Shown: positions 49,159 to 57,045 of the stretch, piece by piece
How the letters are laid out: each line of letters starts with the position of its first letter
Numbering within the stretch: position 1 is the first letter of the stretch
Assembly: GCF_025996515.1 (NCBI RefSeq)
Contig: NZ_BLRH01000034.1
Coordinates: 372,001-436,000, forward strand
DNA from: Rhizohabitans arisaemae
Lineage (GTDB): Bacteria > Actinomycetota > Actinomycetes > Streptosporangiales > Streptosporangiaceae
Reading direction: 5' to 3'
Length of the DNA: 64,000 nt
Translations under genes and position numbers: made by a program
Notes under the pieces: generated by a model
Seen by the model: only the letters and a program-made list of their open reading frames with translations
What the model was told of the DNA's origin: nothing
Database searches by the model: none

Positions 49159-50115
49159 TCAGTGCAGTGCCCACCAGCATGCGGCCAGAGAGCCGAGCGT
49201 GGGATCGGGCGGTGCGGGCAGCCGCGTCAAGTACCAGTCGAGGCTGCTGTAGCGGTGCAGCAGTGTGTAGGCCAGCAGCCGTCGCTGCAGCGCCTCATCG
49301 AGGTCGGTCGGGTCGTAACCGTAGGCGATCATCAAGCGGCGCAGGAGGTTCCCCTCGCCGCAGGAGACGAACAGTCCGACCGCCACGAACTCGTACTCAC
49401 GCGCGCCCAGCATCGCGGGCTCGAAGTCGAACAGTCCGGACAGTCTCCAACCGCCCGGCCCACGGGTGACACGGAGATGCTCCCGCATGACCTCGGTGTG
49501 CAGGAGGACCGGCGGCGACGGCGGAAGCGTGACGCTGTCGAGGAAGTCCGGGATCTGGGCCAGCCAGACCTCGTCAAGTCCGTCCGCGCGGTGATGGGCG
49601 ACGCACTTCTCCCGTTGGTCCCGGAGGAAACCCTGCCAGTCCGGAGGGCCGAGTGAGCCGACTTCGGGGGAGGGGACGGCGTGCAGCGCCGCCAGCGTCT
49701 CCCCGAGGACGTCGGCGAGTCCTTCCCGATCCCTTTCCGGGATCCCCGGCCAGGCGGTGGCCAGGCTCTCGCCCGGCAGGCGCGACATGAGGACGTAGCT
49801 CCAGCCCTCGAACTCTCCGGCCCGTTCGACCTCGGGCGTCGGAATGGGGAGCCGCCCCCGGACGACCTGAAGGACGTCGCTTTCCACCTCGAAGTGCTCG
49901 CGCCGGTAGACGTCCGGGTAGAGCTTGAGTACATGCCGGTCACCCACGGCGTAGACGGGCAACGAACCGTCACTGAAGCGCTCGACGCCGAGTCCGCGCA
50001 ATCCGAGCCGTCCGACCAGCTCCACCACTCCGGGGCGAAGGAGCTCTTCATCCTGGTGAACGGCCAGGAACTGCTCTTCGGTCACGGCTGCGGGCAAAAG
50101 CGTGTCACGGGACAT
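49159..50115 (-). CDS. Aminoglycoside phosphotransferase (APH) family protein
   Basis: A 318-residue kinase-fold protein. The N-lobe nucleotide-binding part includes VERFSDGSLPVYAVGDRHVL with Lys in HVLKLYP; the C-lobe has SPPVLLHTEVMREHLRV at the catalytic loop and SGLFDFEPAML at the metal-binding DFx site. The usual HGDxxxxN catalytic motif reads HTEVMREH here, so the base and metal ligand are altered, although HTE-type loops occur in some actinobacterial members. It may phosphorylate an antibiotic or another small molecule, or be non-catalytic. ATG 50115 fits the family start. Confidence 0.8.
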   Translation of the reverse strand: MSRDTLLPAAVTEEQFLAVHQDEELLRPGVVELVGRLGLRGLGVERFSDGSLPVYAVGDRHVLKLYPDVYRREHFEVESDVLQVVRGRLPIPTPEVERAGEFEGWSYVLMSRLPGESLATAWPGIPERDREGLADVLGETLAALHAVPSPEVGSLGPPDWQGFLRDQREKCVAHHRADGLDEVWLAQIPDFLDSVTLPPSPPVLLHTEVMREHLRVTRGPGGWRLSGLFDFEPAMLGAREYEFVAVGLFVSCGEGNLLRRLMIAYGYDPTDLDEALQRRLLAYTLLHRYSSLDWYLTRLPAPPDPTLGSLAACWWALH

Positions 50116-50347
50116 GGAGCAACGGTAGGCAGACCCATCGGAGCGATCAACGGGATTTCCCTCACGTCCTCCTGCGACGTGGTGGGGTGGCCGAGGACGG
50201 ATCGGTACTCCAGTGCGACAGGGGTGAGATTCCGGACTTGTCCCACTCCGTGATGGAGTTCGTGCAGCCGGGCACGGTATCGAGCATCTGTGCGAAGCAA
50301 TCGTCGGAGCCAGGGGAGTGGGTGTCTTGGGCACGGCAACCGTGCTG

Positions 50348-50376
50348 TGTACGGCCGACGCGGCACGTGCCGTACA
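50348..50376. repeat. Intergenic TGTACGGC hairpin element, copy 4
   Basis: TGTACGGC (50348-50355) and GCCGTACA (50369-50376) are perfect 8-bp arms around CGACGCGGCACGT. The surrounding 50116-50539 gap has no recognisable gene; the upstream part must hold the promoter of the phosphotransferase gene. Confidence 0.5.
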
Positions 50377-50539
50377 GCGCGGGGAAGAGTGCGGCCGATC
50401 CCATGCGGCTGGACGGTTCAAGGTCGCCGTCTCGATGGGGGAGCACAGCTATCGCGTCGGGTAGGGCTGGCGCGCGGCAAGCCGTATGAATCCCTGCAAA
50501 CCATCAAGGCCGGAAGCATGATCCGTTTAGGATGCCCGA

Positions 50540-51196
50540 GTGTCTGACCCCTATTGGAACCACAACGTGCACTACCAGCCGCTGATCCTGGACCTGATCC
50601 CGGATGGGTGCAAGCGGGCGCTGGACGTCGGGTGCGGTGACGGGCTGCTTGTGCGGAAACTGGCCGCGCGGATCCCGGTCGTGACGGGAGCCGACCGGTC
50701 CGCGGAGATGATCGGCCTGGCACAGGCGGAGAGCCGGCATCTGCACAACGTCACCTTTGTGGAGGCGGACTATCTCGACGACGCGCACGGACTACTCTCC
50801 GAAGGCAGGTACGACCTGGTTATCGCGGTCTCGGTGGTCCATCACGCCGACTTCGGCCGGGCCCTGGAAGGCTTGGCACGGCTGCTCACACCCGGCGGGC
50901 GGATGATCGTGGTCGGCCTCGGCAAGAACCGGTCCGCAGTGGACTGGATCGCCGGCGGCGTTGCCCAGGTCGTCTCCCGAATCGTCAGGCGACCCCACGG
51001 CGGCAAGCGCGGCCCTCACGGCATGCCCGCCATGGACCCCATCATGAGCTGGGGCCAGACCGCCCGGGAGGCCCGGGCGATCCTCACCGGCTGCCGCTGG
51101 CGCCGTCTGCTCCTGCGACGCTACCTGCTGGTCTGGGACAAACCCTGGCACCTGCCATCGGAGAGGTCGCTTCGTCAGGAGGGTTCACGGAGGTAG
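50540..51196 (+). CDS. SAM-dependent class I methyltransferase
   Basis: A 218-residue methyltransferase starting at GTG 50540 with AGGA eight bases upstream. Motif I is ALDVGCGDGLLVRKLAARIP, the acidic loop is GADRSAEMI, motif II ends NVTFVEADYLDD, and YDLVIAVSVVHHADFGRALE is motif IV. The C-terminal part (GKNRSAVDWIAGGVAQVVSR) is like small-molecule methyltransferases of the UbiE group. Its 3' end overlaps the convergent acetyltransferase gene by 22 bases. Confidence 0.87.
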   Translation: MSDPYWNHNVHYQPLILDLIPDGCKRALDVGCGDGLLVRKLAARIPVVTGADRSAEMIGLAQAESRHLHNVTFVEADYLDDAHGLLSEGRYDLVIAVSVVHHADFGRALEGLARLLTPGGRMIVVGLGKNRSAVDWIAGGVAQVVSRIVRRPHGGKRGPHGMPAMDPIMSWGQTAREARAILTGCRWRRLLLRRYLLVWDKPWHLPSERSLRQEGSRR

Positions 51197-51624
51197 CGGC
51201 GGAACCCGCGAGCCAGCGGCCGGAAGCCGCAGGATTCGTAAAAGGAATGGGCATCCTCGGCACGTGCCGACAGCAGTTGGACTTTGTAGCACCCTGCGGA
51301 ACGGGCGAGGGTGACCGCGGCCTCCAGCAGCCCGGTCCCGATCCCGCGGCGCCGGTGGGCCGCGCTCACCACCACGTTCTCCACCAGCATGTGCGGGCTC
51401 GCCCCCCGGGTGAGGTTCGGCGACACCGTGCAGTCCACGGTGCCCACCAGGGTGCCGTCGGTCTCGGCCACCAGCACGACTCGGCCGTCCTGCCGGGTCA
51501 TCGCCGTCCACGTCCTCCCGGCTACCTCCGGGGGCAGCGGCGGATCGTCTGGGTGGAGTTCCGCGTAGAGCTCCAGGAGTGACACCAGGTCCGCCTCGAC
51601 GGCCGGTCGTATCGTGAACGACAC
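51175..51624 (-). CDS. GNAT family N-acetyltransferase
   Basis: A 149-residue GNAT enzyme. Motif A with the acetyl-CoA pyrophosphate loop is VVSAAHRRRGIGTGLLEAAV (RRxGxG/A), followed by GCYKVQLLSARAEDAHSFYE and the C-terminal SCGFRPL. The N-terminus FTIRPAVEADLVSLLELYAE is the usual opening. GTG 51624 with GGCGGAG upstream is the likely start, because the 19 codons before it lack family similarity. The substrate amine is unknown. Confidence 0.88.
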   Translation of the reverse strand: MSFTIRPAVEADLVSLLELYAELHPDDPPLPPEVAGRTWTAMTRQDGRVVLVAETDGTLVGTVDCTVSPNLTRGASPHMLVENVVVSAAHRRRGIGTGLLEAAVTLARSAGCYKVQLLSARAEDAHSFYESCGFRPLARGFRRYLREPS

Positions 51625-51701
51625 AGGACTCCGCCTTCCTCTGCGACAAAGATCAGACCGACCATAACAACCGCGAACCACCCCGATTCAGACAAAGCTC
51701 T

Positions 51702-51733
51702 ATACCGGACAGAATCCACCTTCTGTCCGGTAT
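51702..51733. promoter_or_regulatory. Perfect 13-bp inverted repeat, operator or terminator
   Basis: Arms ATACCGGACAGAA and TTCTGTCCGGTAT with a 6-base loop. It lies 78 bases upstream of the acetyltransferase start. A TTTTT run follows on the plus strand at 51738-51742, so it would also fold as an intrinsic terminator in that direction, although no plus-strand gene ends just before it. Confidence 0.55.
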
Positions 51734-51943
51734 GGCATTTTTGGGGGCTGGGTGGTCTGCCGAAGTCGCCGGAGACCCATCAGGAGCCGACGACGCCGTT
51801 CTCCGTGGCGCCGCCCCTCAACCCGGCGCCCGCCCGTACCGCGACGGATCCCGGGCGGGCGTGGAACCGGTGTGACCGATCGGGGTGCCGATGATCAGGC
51901 GGCGGATCTCCGAGGTTCCCTTGATCCGGCGGGCATGGGCCGG

Positions 51944-52900
51944 CTACTCGGTGACGACGGCGTCTCGTGGACCCCCGTAGAGGGGGTTCCTGTCGTAGCG
52001 CTTGTCGGTGACGAGCAGTCGGATGACCCCCTTGGCGTTTTCCTCCGCTTCCCAGACGATCCAGTCGTCGCCGACGGGTTCCTCCTGGGTGCGTCCCTTG
52101 CCCAAGAAGCCCCCAGGGTGTCCCTGCGGGACGTCCAGGACCATGAAGACGACCTTCTTACCGCGTTTCCTGAGCTCCGGCAGAACCTCGCCGACGGTCT
52201 TCTCGTCCACGCGGAACCCCTCGAGGGAGCGACCCTTGACGGTCGCCGGGACGAATTCCTGCTCGATCGCTCTCGGCCTGGGATCGGGAACGGGCTCGCA
52301 GGGCGTGATCGGGCCCTCCATCAGATAGGTGCTGGTACTGCTCCCATGCCCGGTCGCGGGGGCGCTGATGGTCCAGACGAAGGTCTGGCCCGGCCTGAAC
52401 AACGTGGTGTCGATCCGCATCTGCCAGCCCAGCTTTTCGCCGGGAATGTTCTCCGGCACGCTGTACAGGTTCCCGGGGATGTCCTTCACGTATTTCCCGC
52501 GCGGCCGGCGGCACTCCTGCCCCCAGGGGACGAAGTCGACGATGGCGGGAACCCCGAGCTCCTGCAATCGATTCCTCAGGCCTACGGCATCACGGAAGTC
52601 GCGGATCTGGATGGTCACCTTCCCGTCGGCGGCCTTGGCGACGGCCCAGGAGCTCGACACCTCGTTCTCCAGCAGACTCGGGCCCACCACCGCGCCGGTG
52701 GCGAGCACGACCGCGGCCGCCAGTCCCAGGGCCGGCCGCCGGGGGGCGCGTCGGCGGGTCCCCGGGACCGCACCCGGCTTCTCCGCGGTGATCGCGGCCA
52801 GCAATGCCCGCGCCTCCGCGCCGGTCGGGTCGCCTCCCGGTCCGCCGGGTTCGACCCTGGCCAGCGGCTTCAGCAGCTCGATCTCGTCGATGTGCTTCAT
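51944..52900 (-). CDS. Membrane-anchored extracytoplasmic protein, probable partner of the ECF sigma factor
   Basis: A 318-residue protein. The N-terminal 55 residues are cytoplasmic and include IDEIELLKPLARVEPGGPGG, followed by one transmembrane helix (PALGLAAAVVLATGAVVGPS) and an external domain of about 240 residues. It resembles the CU044_5270-type proteins that follow SigE-like ECF genes in actinomycetes. Its ATG overlaps the sigma gene stop by 4 bases. An anti-sigma or signal-sensing role is inferred from position and topology; no zinc-binding HxxxCxxC anti-sigma motif is present. Confidence 0.7.
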   Translation of the reverse strand: MKHIDEIELLKPLARVEPGGPGGDPTGAEARALLAAITAEKPGAVPGTRRRAPRRPALGLAAAVVLATGAVVGPSLLENEVSSSWAVAKAADGKVTIQIRDFRDAVGLRNRLQELGVPAIVDFVPWGQECRRPRGKYVKDIPGNLYSVPENIPGEKLGWQMRIDTTLFRPGQTFVWTISAPATGHGSSTSTYLMEGPITPCEPVPDPRPRAIEQEFVPATVKGRSLEGFRVDEKTVGEVLPELRKRGKKVVFMVLDVPQGHPGGFLGKGRTQEEPVGDDWIVWEAEENAKGVIRLLVTDKRYDRNPLYGGPRDAVVTE

Positions 52901-53445
52901 AGCGGCCTCTCCGCCGGCGTCAGCCGGCTCTCTGTCGTGTACCGGATGTCTGCTTGGGCGAGGGCGCGGGAAAGGCGCCTGCGGGCGCGGTGGAGTCTGA
53001 CGCGTACGGCGTTGCGGGAGAGGCCGAGTACCGTCGCGATCTCCTCGCGATCCAGGCCCTCCCAGGCGACCAGTGTCAGCACCTCGCGGTCATCGTCGGA
53101 CAGGGTCCGGAAGACCTGGCCGATCGCTTGGAGTTCGACCTTGCTGTCCGGGGAGTCTCCGTACAGGTCGGCCATCGCGGCGTCGAGCCCGACGTGGCGT
53201 GCCCGTCTGCGGTTGGCGCCCCGGTGGTGGTTGGCCAGCACCTTGCGCGCCGCGCCGTACAGCCAGAGTGTGGCCTCCTCCCCCTCGGGTAGCTCGTCCA
53301 CGCGCCGCCAGGCGGCGGTGAAGGTCTCCGCGACCACGTCGGCCGCGTCCTGCGGCGAGTCGCAGCGGCGTGCGGCGTAGGCGGTGATCAGGCCGTAGGC
53401 CTGGTGGTAGGCGGCCTCGAATCTGGCCAGCCGTTCATCGTCCAC
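52897..53445 (-). CDS. ECF RNA polymerase sigma factor (SigE-like)
   Basis: A 182-residue sigma-70 factor with region 2 (YGLITAYAARRCDSPQDAAD, VVAETFTAAWRRVDELP) and region 4 (LSDDDREVLTLVAWEGLDRE, EIATVLGLSRNAVRVRLHRA). It has the usual length and order for ECF factors. GTG 53445 is the start. The gene downstream overlaps it and encodes a membrane protein that probably controls its activity. No promoter match could be assigned with confidence in the 360-base upstream gap, which otherwise shows no gene on this strand. Confidence 0.9.
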   Translation of the reverse strand: MDDERLARFEAAYHQAYGLITAYAARRCDSPQDAADVVAETFTAAWRRVDELPEGEEATLWLYGAARKVLANHHRGANRRRARHVGLDAAMADLYGDSPDSKVELQAIGQVFRTLSDDDREVLTLVAWEGLDREEIATVLGLSRNAVRVRLHRARRRLSRALAQADIRYTTESRLTPAERPL

Positions 53446-53723
53446 GGGTGGTTCCCACGAAGCTCTCCTTCATCAATTCACTGAACCGACAACCCTCCTT
53501 ATGTGCGCGGTCGGCCCATCGTTTCCAGCCACGGTGAACAAGTTGTCCCGGCTTGGTGGTTGTGCTCTGCGTGAGGGGTGCGGGCGGACACCTATCACGG
53601 TGGCCCTGCTCCATGGCGGGGTGCGTTCCGTTTCGGTCGGCCGAGTCATGTGCTGGGCTTGGACGTGTGCTCCCGTGCCGCACCTCATGTGCGCCCCGGT
53701 GACCGCTCCGGCGGATCCGGTCC

Positions 53724-53750
53724 TGTTACCTTTGCCCGTCGGCACTCGTC
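53724..53750 (+). promoter_or_regulatory. ECF41-type promoter for the VOC-sigJ unit
   Basis: TGTTACC (53724-53730) and CGTC (53747-53750) are separated by exactly 16 bases. This fits the published ECF41 consensus TGTCACA-n16-CGTC with two changes in the -35 element. It lies 58 bases before the VOC start, upstream of the only ECF41-type sigma gene in the window, so the unit is likely self-activated. Confidence 0.6.
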
Positions 53751-53808
53751 ATGGGTGCGACGGCCGGAAACGGGCGGTCGTCACACCGACGAGTGAATCG
53801 AGAACAGG

Positions 53809-54183
53809 ATGCTGACCACCATCATGTACGTGACGGTCTACGTCACCGATCAGGACCGCGCGCTGGAGTTCTACACCGAGGGACTCGGCCTGGAGAAGCG
53901 GATCGACTTCCCGGGGCCCGACGGGCGCTTCCTCACCGTCGGCGTTCCCGGCAGCCCGGTGCAGATCCTCCTGTGGTCGCATGCGGCCGCCGCGGGACGG
54001 CCGGGCGCGCCCGGTCCGCTGATCCTCGAGTCCGATGATCTGCGAAAGGATTTCGAGATCCTGCGTCGGCGCGGCGTCGTCTTCGAGGAGTCCGAACCCG
54101 TGGACTATCCGTTCGGGGTCCGCGTCGAGGCGGTGGACCCGGACGGCAACCGGGTCTCGCTCCGTCAGCCGCGGAAGCCGTGA
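53809..54183 (+). CDS. VOC family protein
   Basis: A 124-residue glyoxalase-fold protein (MLTTIMYVTVYVTDQDRALE, FYTEGLGLEKRIDFPGPDGR, and DYPFGVRVEAVDPDGNRVSL). The D-PDGN turn with the nearby acidic residue is conserved. Its stop overlaps the GTG of the sigma gene by 4 bases. Such small enzymes are common partners and targets of ECF41 sigma factors. Substrate unknown. Confidence 0.88.
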   Translation: MLTTIMYVTVYVTDQDRALEFYTEGLGLEKRIDFPGPDGRFLTVGVPGSPVQILLWSHAAAAGRPGAPGPLILESDDLRKDFEILRRRGVVFEESEPVDYPFGVRVEAVDPDGNRVSLRQPRKP

Positions 54184-55055
54184 CCGCCGATCCGTCCGGC
54201 CTGGTGGCCGAGGCGTTCGAAGCCCAGCGCGATCGGCTGCGCGCCCTCGCGTACCGCGTGCTGGGCTCGCACGCCGACGCCGAGGACGTGGTCCAGGAAG
54301 CCTGGATGCGTCTCGTCCGCCAGGACGGGGCGTCCATCGGCAATCTGGCGGGCTGGCTGACCACTGTGGTCGGCCGGATCAGCCTGGACCTTCTCAGATC
54401 CCGTCAAGCCCGCCCGGAAACCGCCTATGGGCACGGGTTCGCGGAGCTCGTGGTGACGCCCGGCGGCGACCCCGCGCCGGACGAGCAGGTGGCGCTGGCC
54501 GATTCGGTCGGCTTCGCCCTGCTCGTCGTGCTCGACTCGCTCACCCCGGGCGAGCGCCTGGCGTTCGTCCTGCACGACATGTTCGCGGTCCCGTTCCAGG
54601 AGATCGGCCAGATCCTGGGCAAGTCCGCCGACGCCACCAAGATGATCGCCAGCCGCGCCCGCCGCAAGGTCCAAGCCGTGGACCGGCCGGCGTGCCCCGG
54701 CCGCGAGCACCGGGAGGTCGTCCGGGCGTTCCGCGCCGCCGCCCTCGGCGGGGACTTCGAAGCGCTGCTGCGGGTTCTGGACCCGGACGTGAAGCTGACC
54801 GTCGACACTCCTGGCGGCGTGGTCGTCACCCTGGGCGCGACCAAGGTCGCCGCCGGCGCCCGCATGTTCTCCGGTGAGGCCGCCCGCCACCGGCCCGTGC
54901 TGGTCAACGGCGTCCCCGGCCACATGTCCTGGCGTCCCGACGGAACCCCTCTCTCGGTCGTCGCCTTCACGGTCGCCGAAGGCCGGATCACCGGCATCCA
55001 CATCATCGTCGACCCGGCCAAGCTCGCCTCGATCCGTCTGCCCGACCCGGCCTGA
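54180..55055 (+). CDS. ECF41 (SigJ-type) sigma factor with SnoaL-like C-terminal domain
   Basis: A 291-residue sigma factor. Region 2 is YRVLGSHADAEDVVQEAWMR and region 4 is LVVLDSLTPGERLAFVLHDM, FAVPFQEIGQILGKSADATK. Residues about 175-290 form the SnoaL-like domain (VRAFRAAALGGDFEALLRVL, DPDVKLTVDTPGGVV) that replaces an anti-sigma factor and tunes activity in ECF41. The end IVDPAKLASI corresponds to the NPDKL motif. The GTG start overlaps the VOC gene. A matching promoter lies upstream of the unit. Confidence 0.92.
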   Translation: MTADPSGLVAEAFEAQRDRLRALAYRVLGSHADAEDVVQEAWMRLVRQDGASIGNLAGWLTTVVGRISLDLLRSRQARPETAYGHGFAELVVTPGGDPAPDEQVALADSVGFALLVVLDSLTPGERLAFVLHDMFAVPFQEIGQILGKSADATKMIASRARRKVQAVDRPACPGREHREVVRAFRAAALGGDFEALLRVLDPDVKLTVDTPGGVVVTLGATKVAAGARMFSGEAARHRPVLVNGVPGHMSWRPDGTPLSVVAFTVAEGRITGIHIIVDPAKLASIRLPDPA

Positions 55056-55070
55056 GCCGGTGCCGTCAGG

Positions 55071-55108
55071 GTGGGGGCGGAATCGGTGGGTTCGGCCCCC
55101 GCCCCCAC
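55071..55108 (+). terminator. Terminator hairpin after the ECF41 gene
   Basis: Perfect 10-bp arms GTGGGGGCGG (55071-55080) and CCGCCCCCAC (55099-55108), with an 18-base loop, 15 bases past the stop. No T tract is present. Confidence 0.65.
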
Positions 55109-55210
55109 GGTCAGGTTCGATCGGCGGACTCAGCCCGCAGGAGGTCAGGCGGATGATCGCCGGCCTGGCGGCAGGCCGGCGTCGCGTCCTGGCTTGGACC
55201 GGGCCGGCTG

Positions 55211-55507
55211 TCAGTCCGCCTCAGGCCGGTTGTTCTTGCCGTCCAGCCACAGGGTGTCGGACTCGTCGCGATGGGTACCCGAGGTCCCGACATGCTTGGC
55301 GTCGATCTTCGGACCTTTCTTGATCACATGCACCAGCGCCATCGCGTGCCCGCGGCCGAGGTCGTAGTCCTGCTTCAGCCACTCGACGATCGCCCCCGCC
55401 TTGGTGGAGGGGTCGTCGAAGCCGCGTTCCTTCGCCAAGGCGATGAACTCGCGGGGCGTCAGCCCGGTCTTGTCCTCGATGTTGTCCAAGTAGGCCTGGA
55501 ACGACAT
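55211..55507 (-). CDS. DUF4287 domain protein
   Basis: A 98-residue protein, MSFQAYLDNIEDKTGLTPRE, FIALAKERGFDDPSTKAGAI, VEWLKQDYDLGRGHAMALVH, then VIKKGPKI. This is the DUF4287 helical domain seen in many actinobacteria, often with DUF5655. ATG 55507 is chosen because GGAGAGA precedes it closely and the family starts with MSFQAY. It is monocistronic, with a soluble cytoplasmic product. The function is not known. Confidence 0.85.
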   Translation of the reverse strand: MSFQAYLDNIEDKTGLTPREFIALAKERGFDDPSTKAGAIVEWLKQDYDLGRGHAMALVHVIKKGPKIDAKHVGTSGTHRDESDTLWLDGKNNRPEAD

Positions 55508-55551
55508 GACTCTCTCCACTCAATTCGGGATATTCCAGTCATAGTCTCCCA

Positions 55552-55710
55552 TTAGTGGTTGGCCCCGGTTTGCGGGCCGGCGGGAGGTTGGCGGACGACG
55601 GCCAGGCCATGCGCGGCGTACACCCTTCGCCCGGTTGGGTGACCTGGCGCGCCCACCGTGACGGCAATCACCCCTTCCACCTCTCCCACGGATTGCGCGA
55701 TAAGACACAT
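55552..55710 (-). CDS. Possible 52-residue protein
   Basis: A frame from ATG 55710, MCLIAQSVGEVEGVIAVTVG, APGHPTGRRVYAAHGLAVVR and a proline-rich end. It begins in an AT-rich section (TTGACATA directly before the ATG) and has amino-acid composition suggestive of a real small protein, but no ribosome-binding site and no recognised family. It fills most of the gap between DUF4287 and the next gene. Weak call. Confidence 0.3.
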   Translation of the reverse strand: MCLIAQSVGEVEGVIAVTVGAPGHPTGRRVYAAHGLAVVRQPPAGPQTGANH

Positions 55711-55864
55711 TATGTCAAGTAGCTTGAGAAGTGGCGGGCATGCCGTCAACCTTTTCCTACGTATCCCGCACGGATGATTACGTTGCGTTAGGCTGACGTT
55801 TGTGGCCGTGCACCACAGTCGGCGCCGCGCAATCAAACAGCCAGACAGGTCTGGGTGAGGTCGC

Positions 55865-56539
55865 ATGCCTGGAGACAGACGTTCGGACGCCGAGGACAGG
55901 CGGCACCGCGAATCCGTCCGCTGGGCGAAGGCCGGAGCCTGGGCCGGGATCATCGGTGCCTGCATCGCCGCCGCGGTGTGGGTGGTCGACAAGGTCACGG
56001 CCGAGGAGAAGCCGGCCGCCGCGACGTCCACGCCCGTGCCCGGCGCCCCGTCGGCGTCGCCTTCCTCCGGTTCGCACGGGGTCACCGCAACCGCTCCCCC
56101 GGCGCCCTCCACACCCACCGCAGAATCCGGCTACGTGGCGAAATATCGTGACAAGCTCCTCTTCTTTCCTGATCCGCTGGCCAACAACCAGGCCGCCGAT
56201 CTCGACGTCCCCGTCGTCGGCTACGTCGAGAAGATCGACAGCGACGACTACGACGTGCGATGGGAGTACGGCACCGGCCTGACCGGCGGCCACTCGGGCT
56301 TCTTCGGCACCACCGACTCCGACGACCCCACCCCGGGACGGTGCGCGGCCGACGCCCGGGAACGCTCCGCGGGGACGATCGAGGCCAAGGACCTCATCCC
56401 CGGCAAGAGCCGGTTCTGCGTGGTCACCACCGAGGGCGACGTCGCCTGGATGAAGCTCACCCGCAAACAGGGAGGAGGCTCCGACGCCGATCGGGCGCGT
56501 CTCACCTTCACCACCCGCCTCTGGACGGTGAACCCCTAG
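55865..56539 (+). CDS. Single-pass membrane protein with external domain
   Basis: A 224-residue protein: a charged N-terminus, one transmembrane helix (AGAWAGIIGACIAAAVWVVD, about 23-42), a Pro/Ser/Thr-rich linker (about 50-90) and an external domain of about 130 residues with two cysteines (CAADARERS and FCVVTTEGDVAWM). No family is recognised with certainty. Similar architectures accompany actinobacterial NACHT or TIR-type proteins, but none is encoded here. GAGGT lies 7 bases before the ATG. Confidence 0.7.
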   Translation: MPGDRRSDAEDRRHRESVRWAKAGAWAGIIGACIAAAVWVVDKVTAEEKPAAATSTPVPGAPSASPSSGSHGVTATAPPAPSTPTAESGYVAKYRDKLLFFPDPLANNQAADLDVPVVGYVEKIDSDDYDVRWEYGTGLTGGHSGFFGTTDSDDPTPGRCAADARERSAGTIEAKDLIPGKSRFCVVTTEGDVAWMKLTRKQGGGSDADRARLTFTTRLWTVNP

Positions 56540-56619
56540 CACGGCGACGTCGTACGTCCAAGGCTGCGGTCATCCGCTTCCCGATCGAGGTGCTCCGGTC
56601 CGAGCCGGAGGTCGCTCCC

Positions 56620-57036
56620 CCGGCGTGACCCCCGCAGGGACCCGGGGAGTGCACCGTCCCCGGGCAAAGCGCTCCCGGGCCGCCTGACCCAGGCACATCC
56701 CGTTGACGAAGGCGAACCGGCCGCCGTCCACGGGCTTGTGGAAGGCGACCTTGACGTCGCACGGCGGGATCGAGCGGCATCCCTTCGCGTGGGCGATGCC
56801 CATCTGATCGGCGGCTATCCGGTCGCCGTCGACCCAGACCTCGAAGTTCGCCGCGTAGACGATGTGTGCGGGAAGTCGGAGGAGTCCTCGGGCATCCCCG
56901 GAATGGGAGGCCGGTCGGCGACGGTGATGCTCTTCGGCCGGGCACCTGCCGGCGCGGGCGGTGATCCGCCGGGGCTTCCCGGCCGCTCCCCCGCTCCGGT
57001 GCGGGCCCCGCCGGACGGCGGCGGCCCGGTGCGCAC
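56620..57036 (-). pseudogene. Frameshifted 3' remnant of an unknown secreted or membrane-protein gene
   Basis: From about 57036 one minus-strand frame gives a Pro/Gly-rich linker, then KSITVADRPPIPGMPEDSSD and FPH. At about 56865 the coding pattern switches frame and continues IVYAANFEVWVDGDRIAADQ, MGIAHAKGCRSIPPCDVKVA, FHKPVDGGRFAFVNGMCLGQ. The second part has an orderly domain with three cysteines. A linker plus a small external domain suggests the end of a membrane kinase or similar protein. No start remains, and the 5' side abuts the ABC gene. Confidence 0.4.
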
Positions 57037-57045
57037 CGGCCCGGG

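Noticed and set aside
53446-53808. Short frames on both strands between the two sigma units
   Set aside because: No family motif or consistent codon pattern; the region more likely holds the promoters of both units, including the ECF41-like site.
55070-55200. Possible small gene after the ECF41 sigma gene
   Set aside because: The stretch is dominated by a terminator stem and shows no start with a ribosome-binding site.
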